Below are positions 52,696 through 61,698 of a DNA stretch of 64,000 nt, piece after piece. The DNA is from Pseudomonas asiatica. GTDB lineage: Bacteria > Pseudomonadota > Gammaproteobacteria > Pseudomonadales > Pseudomonadaceae. The position numbers and the translations under genes are program-made. Under the pieces are notes generated by a model. The model worked only from the letters and a program-made list of their open reading frames with translations, was not told the DNA's origin and did not search any database. The DNA lies in NCBI RefSeq assembly GCF_009932335.1, contig NZ_BLJF01000001.1, positions 1,550,001-1,614,000 on the forward strand. The letters are read 5' to 3'. Each line of letters begins with the position of its first letter. Within the stretch, counting starts at the first letter, position 1.

Positions 52696-53922
52696 TCAGC
52701 CAGGTTGCGCCGCCAGGCTGTTGCTGACGTTACGCCCCAGCACCAGCACCGTAGCGAAACCGCAACCCACCAGGGCCGTGGCCAGGCTCAGCAACACCGA
52801 GCTGCCCAGCTGGTCGACGATCCGACCGCCGAAGAACGAGCCCAGTGCAATGATCACCTGGAACATGGCAACGAACAGCGGCATACCACGTTCGACATCC
52901 TTGGGCGCGACAACGAACATCCAGATACTGGCGCAGGCCGGGAACGCGCCGAAGGCGAAGCCCCACAACCCGATCAGCATCGCGGCACCGGTCATGCCGG
53001 TGGCGAAGTGAGGGAACAGGGCAGTGCTGGTGCCGATCATCAGCGCTACCAGCAGCAGGGTGTGACGTACGCTGCGGTTGGCGGCGAAACCGGCGAAGAT
53101 ATTGCCGAATACCCCGGCCACGCCATAAAGCAGCAGCAACGAGCCAATGGTAGGCCCATCGAAGCCGGAGCTTTGCTTGAAGAAGGGGGCGACATAGGTG
53201 TACGCGGCAAAGTGCGCCAGCCCGATCAGCAACACGGCGATCAGGCCAACCCGCGCCTGTGGGTTGATGAACAGGGCCGGCAGGTCGCTGATGCGAATGG
53301 CTTTGTCCGGGTTGAGCCGCGGGAGCAACAGGATCTGCGCCAGCAGCACCGGTATGCCCAGTAGCGCGGTTATCAGGAAGGTCATGCGCCAGCCCATCAG
53401 GCCACTCAACCAGGTGCCTACCGGCACGCCCAGCACGGTGGCCAGGGTTACGCCGACCATGATGATCGAGGTGGCCTGGGCTACGCCCACGCCCTTTGGC
53501 GCCAGGCGGCCGCTGAGGGCAATGGCCGTTGCCCAGAAGCCGCCGATACTCACGCCCAGCAGCACGCGGCCGAACAGCAGCAGGTTGAAGTCGCTGGCGT
53601 AGGCTACTACCGCGTTGGCGATGATCATGATCAGCGTCAGCCCGATCAGCAGGTAGCGACGGTCCAGAGCGCCAATGCCCACCGAGAGTAGTGGGGCGGC
53701 GAGGGCGGCCATGATGCCGGGCAGGGTGACCATCAGGCCGGCGTGACCAGCACTGATGCCAAGGTCGCTGGCGACATCGTTGAGTACGCCCACCGGCAGG
53801 AACTCGCTGGTCACCAGGGCGAAAGCGCCGACGGCGACCGAAAGGATTGCCAGCCACTGCTGGCTGACGCTTTGTTGATCATGTTCGGGGAGGCCACGAG
53901 GGGCCTGGCTGGCACTTGGCAT
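52696..53922 (-). CDS. MFS transporter (AraJ/arabinose-efflux DHA1 type)
   Basis: A 408-residue permease with about 12 TM helices. The first helix is LAILSVAVGAFALVTSEFLPVGVL, followed by GHAGLMVTLPGIMAALAAPLLSVGIGALDRR (loop 2-3 signature). This class exports sugars, purines or drugs. The start at 53922 has GGAA upstream; the ATG at 53937 is less likely. It is monocistronic, and a REP mosaic lies in its promoter-side intergenic region. Confidence 0.88.
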   Translation of the reverse strand: MPSASQAPRGLPEHDQQSVSQQWLAILSVAVGAFALVTSEFLPVGVLNDVASDLGISAGHAGLMVTLPGIMAALAAPLLSVGIGALDRRYLLIGLTLIMIIANAVVAYASDFNLLLFGRVLLGVSIGGFWATAIALSGRLAPKGVGVAQATSIIMVGVTLATVLGVPVGTWLSGLMGWRMTFLITALLGIPVLLAQILLLPRLNPDKAIRISDLPALFINPQARVGLIAVLLIGLAHFAAYTYVAPFFKQSSGFDGPTIGSLLLLYGVAGVFGNIFAGFAANRSVRHTLLLVALMIGTSTALFPHFATGMTGAAMLIGLWGFAFGAFPACASIWMFVVAPKDVERGMPLFVAMFQVIIALGSFFGGRIVDQLGSSVLLSLATALVGCGFATVLVLGRNVSNSLAAQPG

Positions 53923-54106
53923 GGTATTGGATTCCAAGAGAGGGATGTCGCCTGAAGCAGGCGCAAGGAGCGGGGGAAATTTGCCGGGGATTATAGGGGG
54001 CGGTTTCGCCTGGCCAACATGCGGGTCGCTCGATAGTAATCATCAGCGCAATCGATGAAACGCCTTGCGCAGAGCGCCCGCTGTTGGATGGGAGCGCAGA
54101 GAACAA

Positions 54107-54247
54107 ATATCGCTCGTTTGAAGCGTCCATTGTAGGAGCAGCCTTGTGCTGCGAAGAGGCCGGTACTGACAAAGCCTTTGTATTGCTTGTCCCGGCCTCT
54201 TCGCAGCACAAGGCTGCTCCTACAAAACCTCACTTAACCAATGAGTC
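54107..54247. repeat. Extended REP mosaic
   Basis: AAATATCGCTCGTTTGAAGCG block, inverted REP pair (54131-54224), then AACCTCACTTAACCAATGAG. It is the longest complete copy of the mosaic. Confidence 0.8.
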
Positions 54248-54293
54248 GCCTGTCCGCGAAGGACAGGCACGTGTCCTCCACATCACATGCATC

Positions 54294-55169
54294 TTATGGC
54301 GATACCAGCACATCGCACTGGGATTCGTTCAGCACATGCTTGGTGACGCTGCCTATCAGCAGCTCTTCAAGCGCGCTTTCCCCTTGCTTGCCAACCACGA
54401 TCAGGTCGCATTCCAGCTCTTGTTCCTGCTCGGCAATCCGCCAGGCAGGGTCGCCATGCACCACGATTTGCCGAGCATCTGCCACTCCGGCGGTTTCGCT
54501 CAAGGCCGCGAGCTGCTGGACCGCATCCTTGCGGATGACATTGCGGTAGTGAGCAAGGGTCTCATGGTCGATGTGGGCGAAACGCATGCTGCCTTCGAAC
54601 GGCGCTTCGTAAACATGCAACAGAATGATCTCGGCCTGTGGGGCAATGGCTTTTGCCAGTTCGATGGAGCGCAGTGACGAAGGCGAAAAATCAACTGCAA
54701 CCAGCAAGGTCCGGTAGGCATCGCGTGGCGCCTGCTTGACCACCAGCAAAGGGCAGGGCATGCGGTTCAGCATCTTCTGCACCGTGGAGCCCAGCAGCAG
54801 GCGCCGCGCGACGCTCTGGCCCTTCGCCCCGCATACCAGCAGGTCGCTGCGTTTATCCTGCACCACACGGGTGATCTCCGTGGTCACCGAGCCATGCGCT
54901 ACCTGCACGCCAGCGGCGATGTCATGGCGCTGGAACAGCATTGCAGCCAGTGCGCGGATTTTTTCGCCAGCGGTATCCAGCACGCGCTTCAGCAGATCAT
55001 CACCAGGTGCGACCAACTGCTTCAAGCGCTCGAAGGGGGCCGGGTTGGCAACGTACAGCAGGTCCAGCGATGCCTGCTGCGCCTTGCTCAGGTGCGCAGC
55101 GCGCTCTGCCGCGTTGCGGGCGGAGGTGGACAGGTCGGTTGCTACCAGTACGTGGTTCAGGTGGCTCAT
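54294..55169 (-). CDS. Tandem universal stress protein (UspA-like)
   Basis: A 291-residue protein with two UspA domains. The first starts NHVLVATDLSTSARNAAERAA and ends LLLGSTVQKMLNRMPCPLLVVK. The second starts RTLLVAVDFSPSSLRS and ends GKQGESALEELLIGSVTKHVL. The GxLLxGS/GELLIGS-type ATP-binding segments are kept in both. AAGGAG precedes the ATG at 55169. Domain-duplicated stress proteins respond to energy or oxygen stress. Confidence 0.9.
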   Translation of the reverse strand: MSHLNHVLVATDLSTSARNAAERAAHLSKAQQASLDLLYVANPAPFERLKQLVAPGDDLLKRVLDTAGEKIRALAAMLFQRHDIAAGVQVAHGSVTTEITRVVQDKRSDLLVCGAKGQSVARRLLLGSTVQKMLNRMPCPLLVVKQAPRDAYRTLLVAVDFSPSSLRSIELAKAIAPQAEIILLHVYEAPFEGSMRFAHIDHETLAHYRNVIRKDAVQQLAALSETAGVADARQIVVHGDPAWRIAEQEQELECDLIVVGKQGESALEELLIGSVTKHVLNESQCDVLVSP

Positions 55170-55420
55170 GTGGGACTCCTTATCCAAGGCCGCGCACAGT
55201 GCTCGATGGCGATGGCCTTGAGCACAATGCGCATGGCGGTTTTCGATTCGTTCCTTGCTGGCAGCCATCGTCGCGCGAACCCGGCTCAGCGGCTTGACGT
55301 GCGTCAAGGGAGCACTTCGGCTGATAGGCTCGCAGGGCTATTGCGATTGTTTGCATGAGTCAACTTGATGCTTTCCCGTAGCAGTACTAATACTAAGAGA
55401 CTGCCGGGAGGGGGATGATC

Positions 55421-55648
55421 ATGCAGATGCGCTTTGTTGTGGTTCCCGCTGTGCCGCTAAAGAAAGAGATTTACCCGCGTAGTCTTGGCTTTCCCGCAAC
55501 GTTAGGGGAGGGCTATGACCTTTATGACACACAGGAAAAGCTGCGCCTGACCCTCAACTACCCCACACGTGCCGAGGCGGAATTCGTTTGCGCATCCCGC
55601 AACAGTTGCCGGGATGCCGACACGGCGGATATCGCCGGGAATGGTTGA
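55421..55648 (+). CDS. Small hypothetical protein
   Basis: A 75-residue protein (MQMRFVVVPAVPLKKEIYPRS). It has no recognised domain, signal peptide or membrane segment. GGGAGG lies at 55406-55411, nine bases before ATG 55421; ATG 55415 is the alternative. Codon use is consistent with coding sequence. It may be an orphan protein. Confidence 0.5.
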   Translation: MQMRFVVVPAVPLKKEIYPRSLGFPATLGEGYDLYDTQEKLRLTLNYPTRAEAEFVCASRNSCRDADTADIAGNG

Positions 55649-55695
55649 TGCTGTGGCGGACACCGGCGTAGGGGTGCCATGCATCACATTGCGTT

Positions 55696-55719
55696 CTTCG
55701 CGGGCACGCCCGCACAGGG
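55696..55719. repeat. Partial REP unit
   Basis: TTCGCGGGCACGCCCGCACAGG, between convergent small genes. Confidence 0.6.
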
Positions 55720-55744
55720 ATTGCGCCCGGTTCAGGGCTTGCGG

Positions 55745-56122
55745 TCATGCGTGCTTGAGCGCTTCCACCAATTGTGCCTTGGTCATGGTGGAGCGCCCTT
55801 TGATGTTTTTGCTGCGCGCTTCCTTCATCAGGCTTTGCTTGCTCTGGGTTTCCAGGGAGCTGCCCGATGTGCGGGAATGACCTTGGCGCGACTTCGCCGC
55901 CCGTTTGGCCGAGTCCGAGCGGGCAGTTTTCTTCTCGCTTGAGGATGTAGCCTTACCCGAGCCACCTTTCTTCTCGCCTCCACCGGACTGTTTGTTCACG
56001 GTGGCCCAGGCACGCGCTTCGGCCTGCTCTTTTGGCACGCCTTTTTGCTCGTAGCTTTCCTCGATGTGTTCGGCCTTGCGCTTCTGCTTGTCGGTGTATT
56101 TGTCCTTGTCGCCGCGTGGCAT
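55745..56122 (-). CDS. Small basic Rho-N/SAP-like protein
   Basis: A 125-residue highly charged protein. The N-terminal part is PRGDKDKYTDKQKRKAEHIEESYEQKGV, similar to small stress-associated proteins. A lysine/serine-rich linker follows, and the C-terminal helix pair LMKEARSKNIKGRSTMTKAQLVEALK resembles the Rho termination factor N-terminal (SAP-like) fold. A nucleic-acid-binding role is likely but unproven. The ATG at 56122 has GAGTG upstream. Confidence 0.7.
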   Translation of the reverse strand: MPRGDKDKYTDKQKRKAEHIEESYEQKGVPKEQAEARAWATVNKQSGGGEKKGGSGKATSSSEKKTARSDSAKRAAKSRQGHSRTSGSSLETQSKQSLMKEARSKNIKGRSTMTKAQLVEALKHA

Positions 56123-56349
56123 GGCACTCACTCCCGTCTGCTTTGCATGTGCGGTTGAATGCCGCGGCAACGCCAGAGTGCCCGGTGATCGACGAGCGGC
56201 GCCACGAAGCCCTGCTGCCTGCCGGAAGCAGTCATTCAATCGACACATCGAAGCCGTAGGGTTGAGACAGGAACCACTCCAGGGCTCTGGCCCCTGATGT
56301 TGCCGTGATGGCGCCGCCAGACGGCTCTACCGTGCGGCCTGCCATTCAT

Positions 56350-56368
56350 CGGTCACAAAGCTGTAACA
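56350..56368 (+). promoter_or_regulatory. Pho box upstream of pstS
   Basis: CGGTCACAAAGCTGTAACA matches the PhoB direct repeat (CTGTCAT-N4-CTGTCAT class) with two TC/GTAAC half-sites. It is 45 bp upstream of the pstS ATG. PhoB control in phosphate starvation is expected. Confidence 0.7.
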
Positions 56369-56412
56369 TTGCTGCTGCAAAGTGTGCCGGCCATCACACG
56401 GAGCGCTTTTCG

Positions 56413-57444
56413 ATGATACGCCTGATGAAATCTGCTGCACTCGCCGTTGCCGTTTCTCTTTGCGCCACTTCGGCATCCTTTGCCGCAGAGAACATCCGCC
56501 TGACCGGTTCCGGCGCAAGTTTCCCGGCACCGATCTACCTGACCTGGTTCAAGGCCTTCAGCAAGGAAACCGACGGTGTCACCGTTGACTACCAGTCCAA
56601 GGGGAGCGGGGCGGGTGTTCAGGACTTTCTGAACAAGACCGTCGACTTTGCCGCCAGCGACTCGGCAATGAAAGCCGAAGAAATCGCCAAGGTCGGCGAA
56701 GGCGTGCAGTTGCTGCCAATGACCGCCGGTGAGATCGTCCTGGCTTACAACCTGCCAGGCAACCTCAAAGGGCTGAAGCTGCCACGCGATGTGTACTCCA
56801 ACATCTTCCTCGGCAAGATCACCCAGTGGAACGACCCGCAGATCGTCGCGGCCAACCCTGAGCTGAAACTGCCCGCCACCCCGATCACCGTGGTCGTGCG
56901 TGCCGACTCCAGCGGCACCACAGCGGTATTCACCAAGCACCTGTCGGCCATCAACGCTGACTTCAAGCAAGCGCTGGGTGAAGGCAACACCGTCAACTGG
57001 CCGGCCAGCGACAAGTTCATCAAGTCGCCGAAGAACGATGGCGTAACCGCCACCGTCCGCCAGACCCCAGGCGCCATCGGCTACATCGAATACGGCTTCG
57101 CCAAGCTGGCCAAGGTCGACTTCGCCCAGCTGCAGAACAAGGCCGGCCAATACGTCGTGCCGAACGCCGAGAGCGGTGCCGAGGCGCTGGCTGCGGTGAA
57201 GATGCCGGAGAACCTGGTGGCCTGGCTGCCTGACCCGGACGGTGCCAAGTCCTACCCGATCACCTCCTACACCTGGATGATCTTCCGCAAGGACAACGGT
57301 AACCCGGCCAAGGCCAAGGCCATGCGCGAAATGGTCGAATACAGCCTGACCGAAGGCCAGAAGATCGCCGACTCGATGGGCTACATCCCGCTGCCAGCGT
57401 CGGTTGTCGATCAGGTACGCAAAGCGTCGGCCAACATTCAGTAA
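56413..57444 (+). CDS. pstS: Phosphate ABC importer substrate-binding protein PstS
   Basis: A 343-residue periplasmic phosphate-binding protein with a signal peptide of about 24 residues (SAALAVAVSLCATSASFAAE). Ligand-loop segments include TGSGASFPAPIY, DYQSKGSGAGVQDF and RADSSGTTAVFTKHL. A Pho box lies 45 bp upstream, so PhoB induction in low phosphate is expected. It is the first gene of pstS-pstC-pstA-pstB. It begins ATG at 56413. Confidence 0.93.
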   Translation: MIRLMKSAALAVAVSLCATSASFAAENIRLTGSGASFPAPIYLTWFKAFSKETDGVTVDYQSKGSGAGVQDFLNKTVDFAASDSAMKAEEIAKVGEGVQLLPMTAGEIVLAYNLPGNLKGLKLPRDVYSNIFLGKITQWNDPQIVAANPELKLPATPITVVVRADSSGTTAVFTKHLSAINADFKQALGEGNTVNWPASDKFIKSPKNDGVTATVRQTPGAIGYIEYGFAKLAKVDFAQLQNKAGQYVVPNAESGAEALAAVKMPENLVAWLPDPDGAKSYPITSYTWMIFRKDNGNPAKAKAMREMVEYSLTEGQKIADSMGYIPLPASVVDQVRKASANIQ

Positions 57445-57516
57445 CACGTCCAGGCGCTCCCGGTGTGGTCTGGCGGCCATGCCGGGTGTGTTTGCTCTCT
57501 GTCCCGGAACTTGCCC

Positions 57517-58482
57517 ATGAACACTCCTTTTGCCATCCCGGCTAACCCCGACTCCGCGTGCCAGCCACCGTCTGCGAAAGACTTCCTGGTTGATCGCACC
57601 TTCCGTGCGCTTGCACGCATCGGTGTGGTGCTGGTGCTGGCGCTGGTCTTCGCGCTGGTCTACGAAGTGGGCCGCAAGGCACTGCCAGGCATCGAGAAGC
57701 ACGGTTTTGACGTGCTGTTCGGCAGTGTCTGGGACGTCAACCAAGGCAAGTACGGTATTCTGCCAGCGATCTGGGGCACGCTCTACAGCGCCCTTATCGC
57801 CCTGTTGATCGCCGGTTTCTTCGGCGTCAGCATGGCCATCTTCCTCACCCAGGACTTCCTCCCGGCCCGGCTGGCGGCGGTGTTCCGCACCATCGTCGAG
57901 CTGCTCGCTGCCATCCCCAGCGTCGTCTACGGCCTGTGGGGGATCTATGTGGTCATCCCGGCCATTCGCCCGCTGACCACCTGGCTGAACAGCGAGCTGG
58001 GCTGGATTCCCTTTTTTGGTACTTCCCTGAGCGGCCCAGGGCTGCTGCCTGCCGCGCTGGTGCTGGCGATCATGATTCTGCCGACCATCGCCGCCGTTTC
58101 GCAGGACGCCCTGACCAGCGTGCCAATGAAGACCAAGCAGGCCGCCTACGGCCTGGGCGCCACCCACTGGGAGGCCATTCTCAAGGTAATGGTGCCATCG
58201 GCAGCCACCGGCATCTTCGGTTCGCTGGTGCTCGGCCTGGGCCGTGCGCTGGGTGAAACCATGGCGCTGGCCATGCTGGTGGGCAATGCCAACAACATTT
58301 CCCTGTCCTTGTTCGCCCCGGCCAACACGCTGGCGGCCTTGCTGGCCCTGAACTTCCCGGAGGCCGGCCCGAACGAGGTCGAGGTACTGATGTACGCCGC
58401 ACTGGTGCTGATGTTCATCACCCTGTTGGTGAACGTGCTCGGCTCGATGATCATGCTCTACGCCCAGCGGGGTAACAAATGA
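57517..58482 (+). CDS. pstC: Phosphate ABC importer permease PstC
   Basis: A 321-residue inner-membrane permease with about six TM helices. It has the family segment AIPSVVYGLWGIYVVIPAIRP and the ATPase coupling segment KQAAYGLGATHWEAILKVMVPSA. The start at 57517 is the first ATG that keeps the normal N-terminus. It pairs with PstA. The stop overlaps the pstA start. Confidence 0.93.
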   Translation: MNTPFAIPANPDSACQPPSAKDFLVDRTFRALARIGVVLVLALVFALVYEVGRKALPGIEKHGFDVLFGSVWDVNQGKYGILPAIWGTLYSALIALLIAGFFGVSMAIFLTQDFLPARLAAVFRTIVELLAAIPSVVYGLWGIYVVIPAIRPLTTWLNSELGWIPFFGTSLSGPGLLPAALVLAIMILPTIAAVSQDALTSVPMKTKQAAYGLGATHWEAILKVMVPSAATGIFGSLVLGLGRALGETMALAMLVGNANNISLSLFAPANTLAALLALNFPEAGPNEVEVLMYAALVLMFITLLVNVLGSMIMLYAQRGNK

Positions 58483-59375
58483 TGACCAACCTCACCACCC
58501 CTGCAAACGCGTTGCCCAGCCTGCAGCGCAAGCTGGAAGGCCGTTCCCTGCGCAGCCTGTTGTTGACCACGCTGGCATGGTTCGCGGCACTGGTGGCCAG
58601 CGTGCCGCTGATCTCCGTGCTGTACATGCTGATCACTCGCGGTGGCGCACGCCTCAACCTGGAGGTGTTCACCGAGCTGCCACCCACCGGCTTCGAGATG
58701 GGCGGGGGCTTTGGCAACGCCATGGCCGGTACTTTCGTCATGGTCGGCATTGCTGCTGCCATCGCCGTCCCGGTCGGTATCCTGGCCGCGGTGTTCCTGG
58801 CCGAACTCGGCCCGGACAGCAAGCTGGCCAACACCGCGCGCTTTGCCGCCAAGATGCTCACCGGCCTGCCGTCGATCCTGGCTGGCGTATTCGCCTATGC
58901 CCTGGTGGTGATGACCACCGGCACCTACTCCGCGCCGGCAGGTGGTGTGGCCCTGGCGGTACTGATGCTGCCCATCGTCGTGCTGACCGCTGAAGAGTCG
59001 ATGAAGATGGTGCCCAAGATCATGAAGGATGCCGCCTACGGCATGGGCTGCACCCGTGCCCAGGTGATCTGGAAAATCGTCCTGCCCACCGGCCTGCCGG
59101 CCATCCTGACCGGCGTCATGCTGGCCGTGGCCCGTGCCGCCGGCGAGACCGCGCCGCTGCTGTTCACCGCGCTGTTCAGCAACTACTGGATCCTGCATGA
59201 CGGCGATCTGGCGGTCATGAACCCGACGGCCTCGCTGGCCGTACTGATCTACAACTTCTCCGGCATGCCATTCGACAACCAGCTCGAGCTCGCCTGGGCG
59301 GCCTCGCTGGTACTGGTGATGATCGTGCTGGTAATCAACATTCTGAGCCGAGTATTCGGCAAGCCCAAGTATTGA
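58479..59375 (+). CDS. pstA: Phosphate ABC importer permease PstA
   Basis: A 298-residue permease with about six TM helices. It has GLPSILAGVFAYALVVMTTGTYSAPAG and the coupling helix KDAAYGMGCTRAQVIWKIVLP. ATG 58479 overlaps the pstC stop (ATGA); ATG 58482 is possible. It forms the PstAC channel. Confidence 0.93.
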   Translation: MMTNLTTPANALPSLQRKLEGRSLRSLLLTTLAWFAALVASVPLISVLYMLITRGGARLNLEVFTELPPTGFEMGGGFGNAMAGTFVMVGIAAAIAVPVGILAAVFLAELGPDSKLANTARFAAKMLTGLPSILAGVFAYALVVMTTGTYSAPAGGVALAVLMLPIVVLTAEESMKMVPKIMKDAAYGMGCTRAQVIWKIVLPTGLPAILTGVMLAVARAAGETAPLLFTALFSNYWILHDGDLAVMNPTASLAVLIYNFSGMPFDNQLELAWAASLVLVMIVLVINILSRVFGKPKY

Positions 59376-59393
59376 GAAAGGGAGCATCCGACC

Positions 59394-60212
59394 TTGAACG
59401 TATCCACTGCGCCAAAAGCCGCTCCCGTGGTCAGCGAAGCCCCCATTGTCATGGACTGCAAGCTGGACAAGATCTTCTACGGCAATTTCATGGCCGTTCG
59501 CGACAGCCATGTGCCGATCCGCAAGAACGAGATCACCGGTTTCATCGGGCCGTCCGGCTGCGGCAAGAGTACCGTGCTGCGTAGCCTCAACCGCATGAAC
59601 GACCTGGTGAAGGGCTTCCGTTTCGAAGGCCATGTGCACTTCCTGGGCCAGGACGTCTACGGCAAGGGCGTCGACCCTGTGGTGGTGCGCCGCTACATCG
59701 GCATGGTGTTCCAGCAGCCCAACCCGTTCTCCATGAGCATCTTCGACAACGTCGCCTTCGGCCTGCGCCTGAACCGCTACAAGGGCGATATCGGTGACCG
59801 CGTCAAGCACGCGCTGCAGGGCGCCGCGCTGTGGGACGAGGTGAAGGACAAGCTCAAGGTCAGCGGCCTGGCCCTGTCCGGCGGCCAGCAGCAGCGTCTG
59901 TGCATCGCCCGCGCCATCGCCACCGAGCCGGAAGTGCTGCTGCTGGACGAACCCTGCTCGGCACTCGACCCGATTGCCACCCGCCGGGTGGAGGAGCTGA
60001 TGGTCGAGTTGAAGAAGGACTACACCATCGCCCTGGTGACCCACAACATGCAGCAGGCGATTCGTGTGGCCGACACCACCGCGTTCTTCTCGGTCGATAT
60101 CTCCAAGGGCACCCGTACCGGTTACCTGGTCGAGATGGGCCCGACCACGCAGATTTTCCAGAACCCGCGTGAGCAGCTGACTGCTGACTACATCAGCGGC
60201 AAGTTCAGCTGA
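59394..60212 (+). CDS. pstB: Phosphate ABC importer ATPase PstB
   Basis: A 272-residue ATPase with Walker [10 protein letters not shown], signature [16 protein letters not shown] and Walker [13 protein letters not shown], followed by [18 protein letters not shown] as in other PstB proteins. TTG start at 59394 with AAAGGGA upstream. A strong 15-bp stem lies just after its stop. phoU does not follow; a Fic-like gene comes next, 93 bp away. Confidence 0.93.
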   Translation: MNVSTAPKAAPVVSEAPIVMDCKLDKIFYGNFMAVRDSHVPIRKNEITGFIGPSGCGKSTVLRSLNRMNDLVKGFRFEGHVHFLGQDVYGKGVDPVVVRRYIGMVFQQPNPFSMSIFDNVAFGLRLNRYKGDIGDRVKHALQGAALWDEVKDKLKVSGLALSGGQQQRLCIARAIATEPEVLLLDEPCSALDPIATRRVEELMVELKKDYTIALVTHNMQQAIRVADTTAFFSVDISKGTRTGYLVEMGPTTQIFQNPREQLTADYISGKFS

Positions 60213-60230
60213 GGCCGCACGTGCCAAGGT

Positions 60231-60269
60231 GGCCGGGTGTTGCAGTCAGGAAGGCTGCAACACCCGGCC
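60231..60269 (+). terminator. Strong hairpin after pstB
   Basis: A 15-bp perfect stem GGCCGGGTGTTGCAG with a 9-nt loop, 18 bp after pstB and before the Fic-like gene. No clear T-run follows. It may attenuate read-through into the Fic/HAD pair. Confidence 0.5.
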
Positions 60270-60305
60270 GCATTACCTTCCGTCAAGTGTTACCAGGGAT
60301 TTCCA

Positions 60306-61004
60306 ATGCCAGCGACGCGTCGTCTTGATCTGCCAGCGGTAGAGCGCGCACTGCGTGAGGTGCAGGCCCGCTTTGCCGAACTCAGCCAGCATTTCACCGA
60401 ACCGCGCGATCCGTTTACCGACGAGGTGCTGCTGAATGTGGTTGAAGGCTATGCCCTGATTGACGACTATGTCGCCCGGGGTGTCGACCTTTTCGACCTT
60501 CAGCAACTGAACCTGATGCTGGAGATCAATGCCACCGTGCTGTGCGGCAGCGACCCGGCACGCAGGCTGGAGTTTGCCCCGCACCTGGCGGCGACCGAGG
60601 CGCACTTTTTCAACAACGTGGAGGGCGGCATCAAGGACCTCTACAACTGGTATTGCTCGTACGGCAGCGACTCGATCTGGAAGCGCGCGGCGGGTGTCTA
60701 CGTTCGAATTCTGAGCAAGCCGCAGCTGTTCATCGAAGGCAACAACCGCACAGGGTCGCTCATTGTCAGCTACCTGCTGATGCGCGCGGGGTTACCGCCA
60801 TTCGTGTTGTCGCTGGACAATGCCGAGGGTTACTTCAACCCATCCTCGGTCATACGCAACTCTGCCAAGCATGGTGTCAAGGCTTTGTACGAACTACCCA
60901 AGATCAAGAAAAAGTATGCAGCTTTCCTTGAAGCGCACGCGCCTGAGCCCGGCAAGTTCTTCCTGGGCGTCACATCCATGCCTGCGCGCGAGAGGTGCCG
61001 CTGA
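60306..61004 (+). CDS. Fic-like protein without the catalytic histidine
   Basis: A 232-residue protein. The segment at residues 139-150 reads PQLFIEGNNRTG, which aligns with the Fic core HPFxDGNGRTGR. Phe142, Glu144, Gly145, Asn146 and Arg148 are kept, but the catalytic histidine is Gln140. Surrounding helices (VLLNVVEGYALIDDYV; YVRILSK; SLIVSYLLMRAGLPPFV) agree with a Fic fold. AMP transfer by the normal mechanism should be impossible, so it may bind nucleotide or use another chemistry. It is followed in a TGATG overlap by a HAD hydrolase. Family assignment is from the motif; I cannot confirm it by search. Confidence 0.65.
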   Translation: MPATRRLDLPAVERALREVQARFAELSQHFTEPRDPFTDEVLLNVVEGYALIDDYVARGVDLFDLQQLNLMLEINATVLCGSDPARRLEFAPHLAATEAHFFNNVEGGIKDLYNWYCSYGSDSIWKRAAGVYVRILSKPQLFIEGNNRTGSLIVSYLLMRAGLPPFVLSLDNAEGYFNPSSVIRNSAKHGVKALYELPKIKKKYAAFLEAHAPEPGKFFLGVTSMPARERCR

Positions 61005-61603
61005 TGCAAAGCTCTTCTCTGTTCCAACGCGGGCGGCAAGCCATCGAGCGCACGTTCAACCGCCCGCAGATACGCATTTCGTTCGATATCGACGACACGC
61101 TCGCCTGCCAGGCCGACCATGCCGCCGCCGAGGACAGCAAGCTGCCGGCGTTCATCCACCGCTGGTTGGGTGAACCCCTGCGCAGTGGCACGCGCTCGCT
61201 GATGCGCGATTTGCGCCGCCAGGGCTGCAGCATCTGGATCTACACCTCGTCGGGGCGCACACCGTCCTACATACGCCGTTGGCTGATGCTCTACGGTATC
61301 CGGGTCGATGGCGTGGTCAACAGTGACCGGCACCAGCATATCCTGGCCGTGAACGGGCTTGAGAATGCGCCTTCCAAGTTGCCGTCGGCTTTCGATATCG
61401 ACCTGCATGTCGATGATTCCGAGGGCGTGCGGCTGGAAGGCGTCGACCACGGTTTTCGCGTGGTGGTGGTGTGCCCCAAGGATGAGAACTGGGCGCAGAA
61501 AGTGATGGATGCGGCGGTCGATGTGCAGGCACAGCTGGCCTGGCAGCAACCGCACCGCTATGAAATGCCGGTACGGCAGCGTTCGCAGGCCCTCGCTTCC
61601 TGA
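61004..61603 (+). CDS. HAD-superfamily hydrolase coupled to the Fic-like gene
   Basis: A 199-residue predicted phosphatase. Motif I is FDIDDTLA (Asp28 nucleophile, Asp30 acid), motif II is IYTSSGRTPSYIRRWL, a motif-III-type lysine lies in NAPSKLPS, and motif IV is LHVDDSEGV. All key residues are present. It starts in a 1-nt overlap (TGATG) with the Fic-like gene, so both are made together, and AGAGG lies upstream. It could act on the product or substrate of its partner, but its substrate is unknown. Confidence 0.8.
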   Translation: MQSSSLFQRGRQAIERTFNRPQIRISFDIDDTLACQADHAAAEDSKLPAFIHRWLGEPLRSGTRSLMRDLRRQGCSIWIYTSSGRTPSYIRRWLMLYGIRVDGVVNSDRHQHILAVNGLENAPSKLPSAFDIDLHVDDSEGVRLEGVDHGFRVVVVCPKDENWAQKVMDAAVDVQAQLAWQQPHRYEMPVRQRSQALAS

Positions 61604-61698
61604 GGGCTTCAAGGTACTTTTCTCGTTACGCCTCTTCGCTACTTGTTGCCCCCCCACACCTCCCTTCGCGGTTTCCCATTTTCAGCTTCGGCTTGACT

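Noticed and set aside
56353..58167. Antisense frame of 604 codons across pstS and pstC
   Set aside because: It spans two well-identified genes and their gap, with shadow-frame composition.
60306..61004. Classification of the gene as an active AMP-transferring Fic enzyme
   Set aside because: The catalytic histidine is replaced by glutamine, so only a Fic-like fold is claimed.
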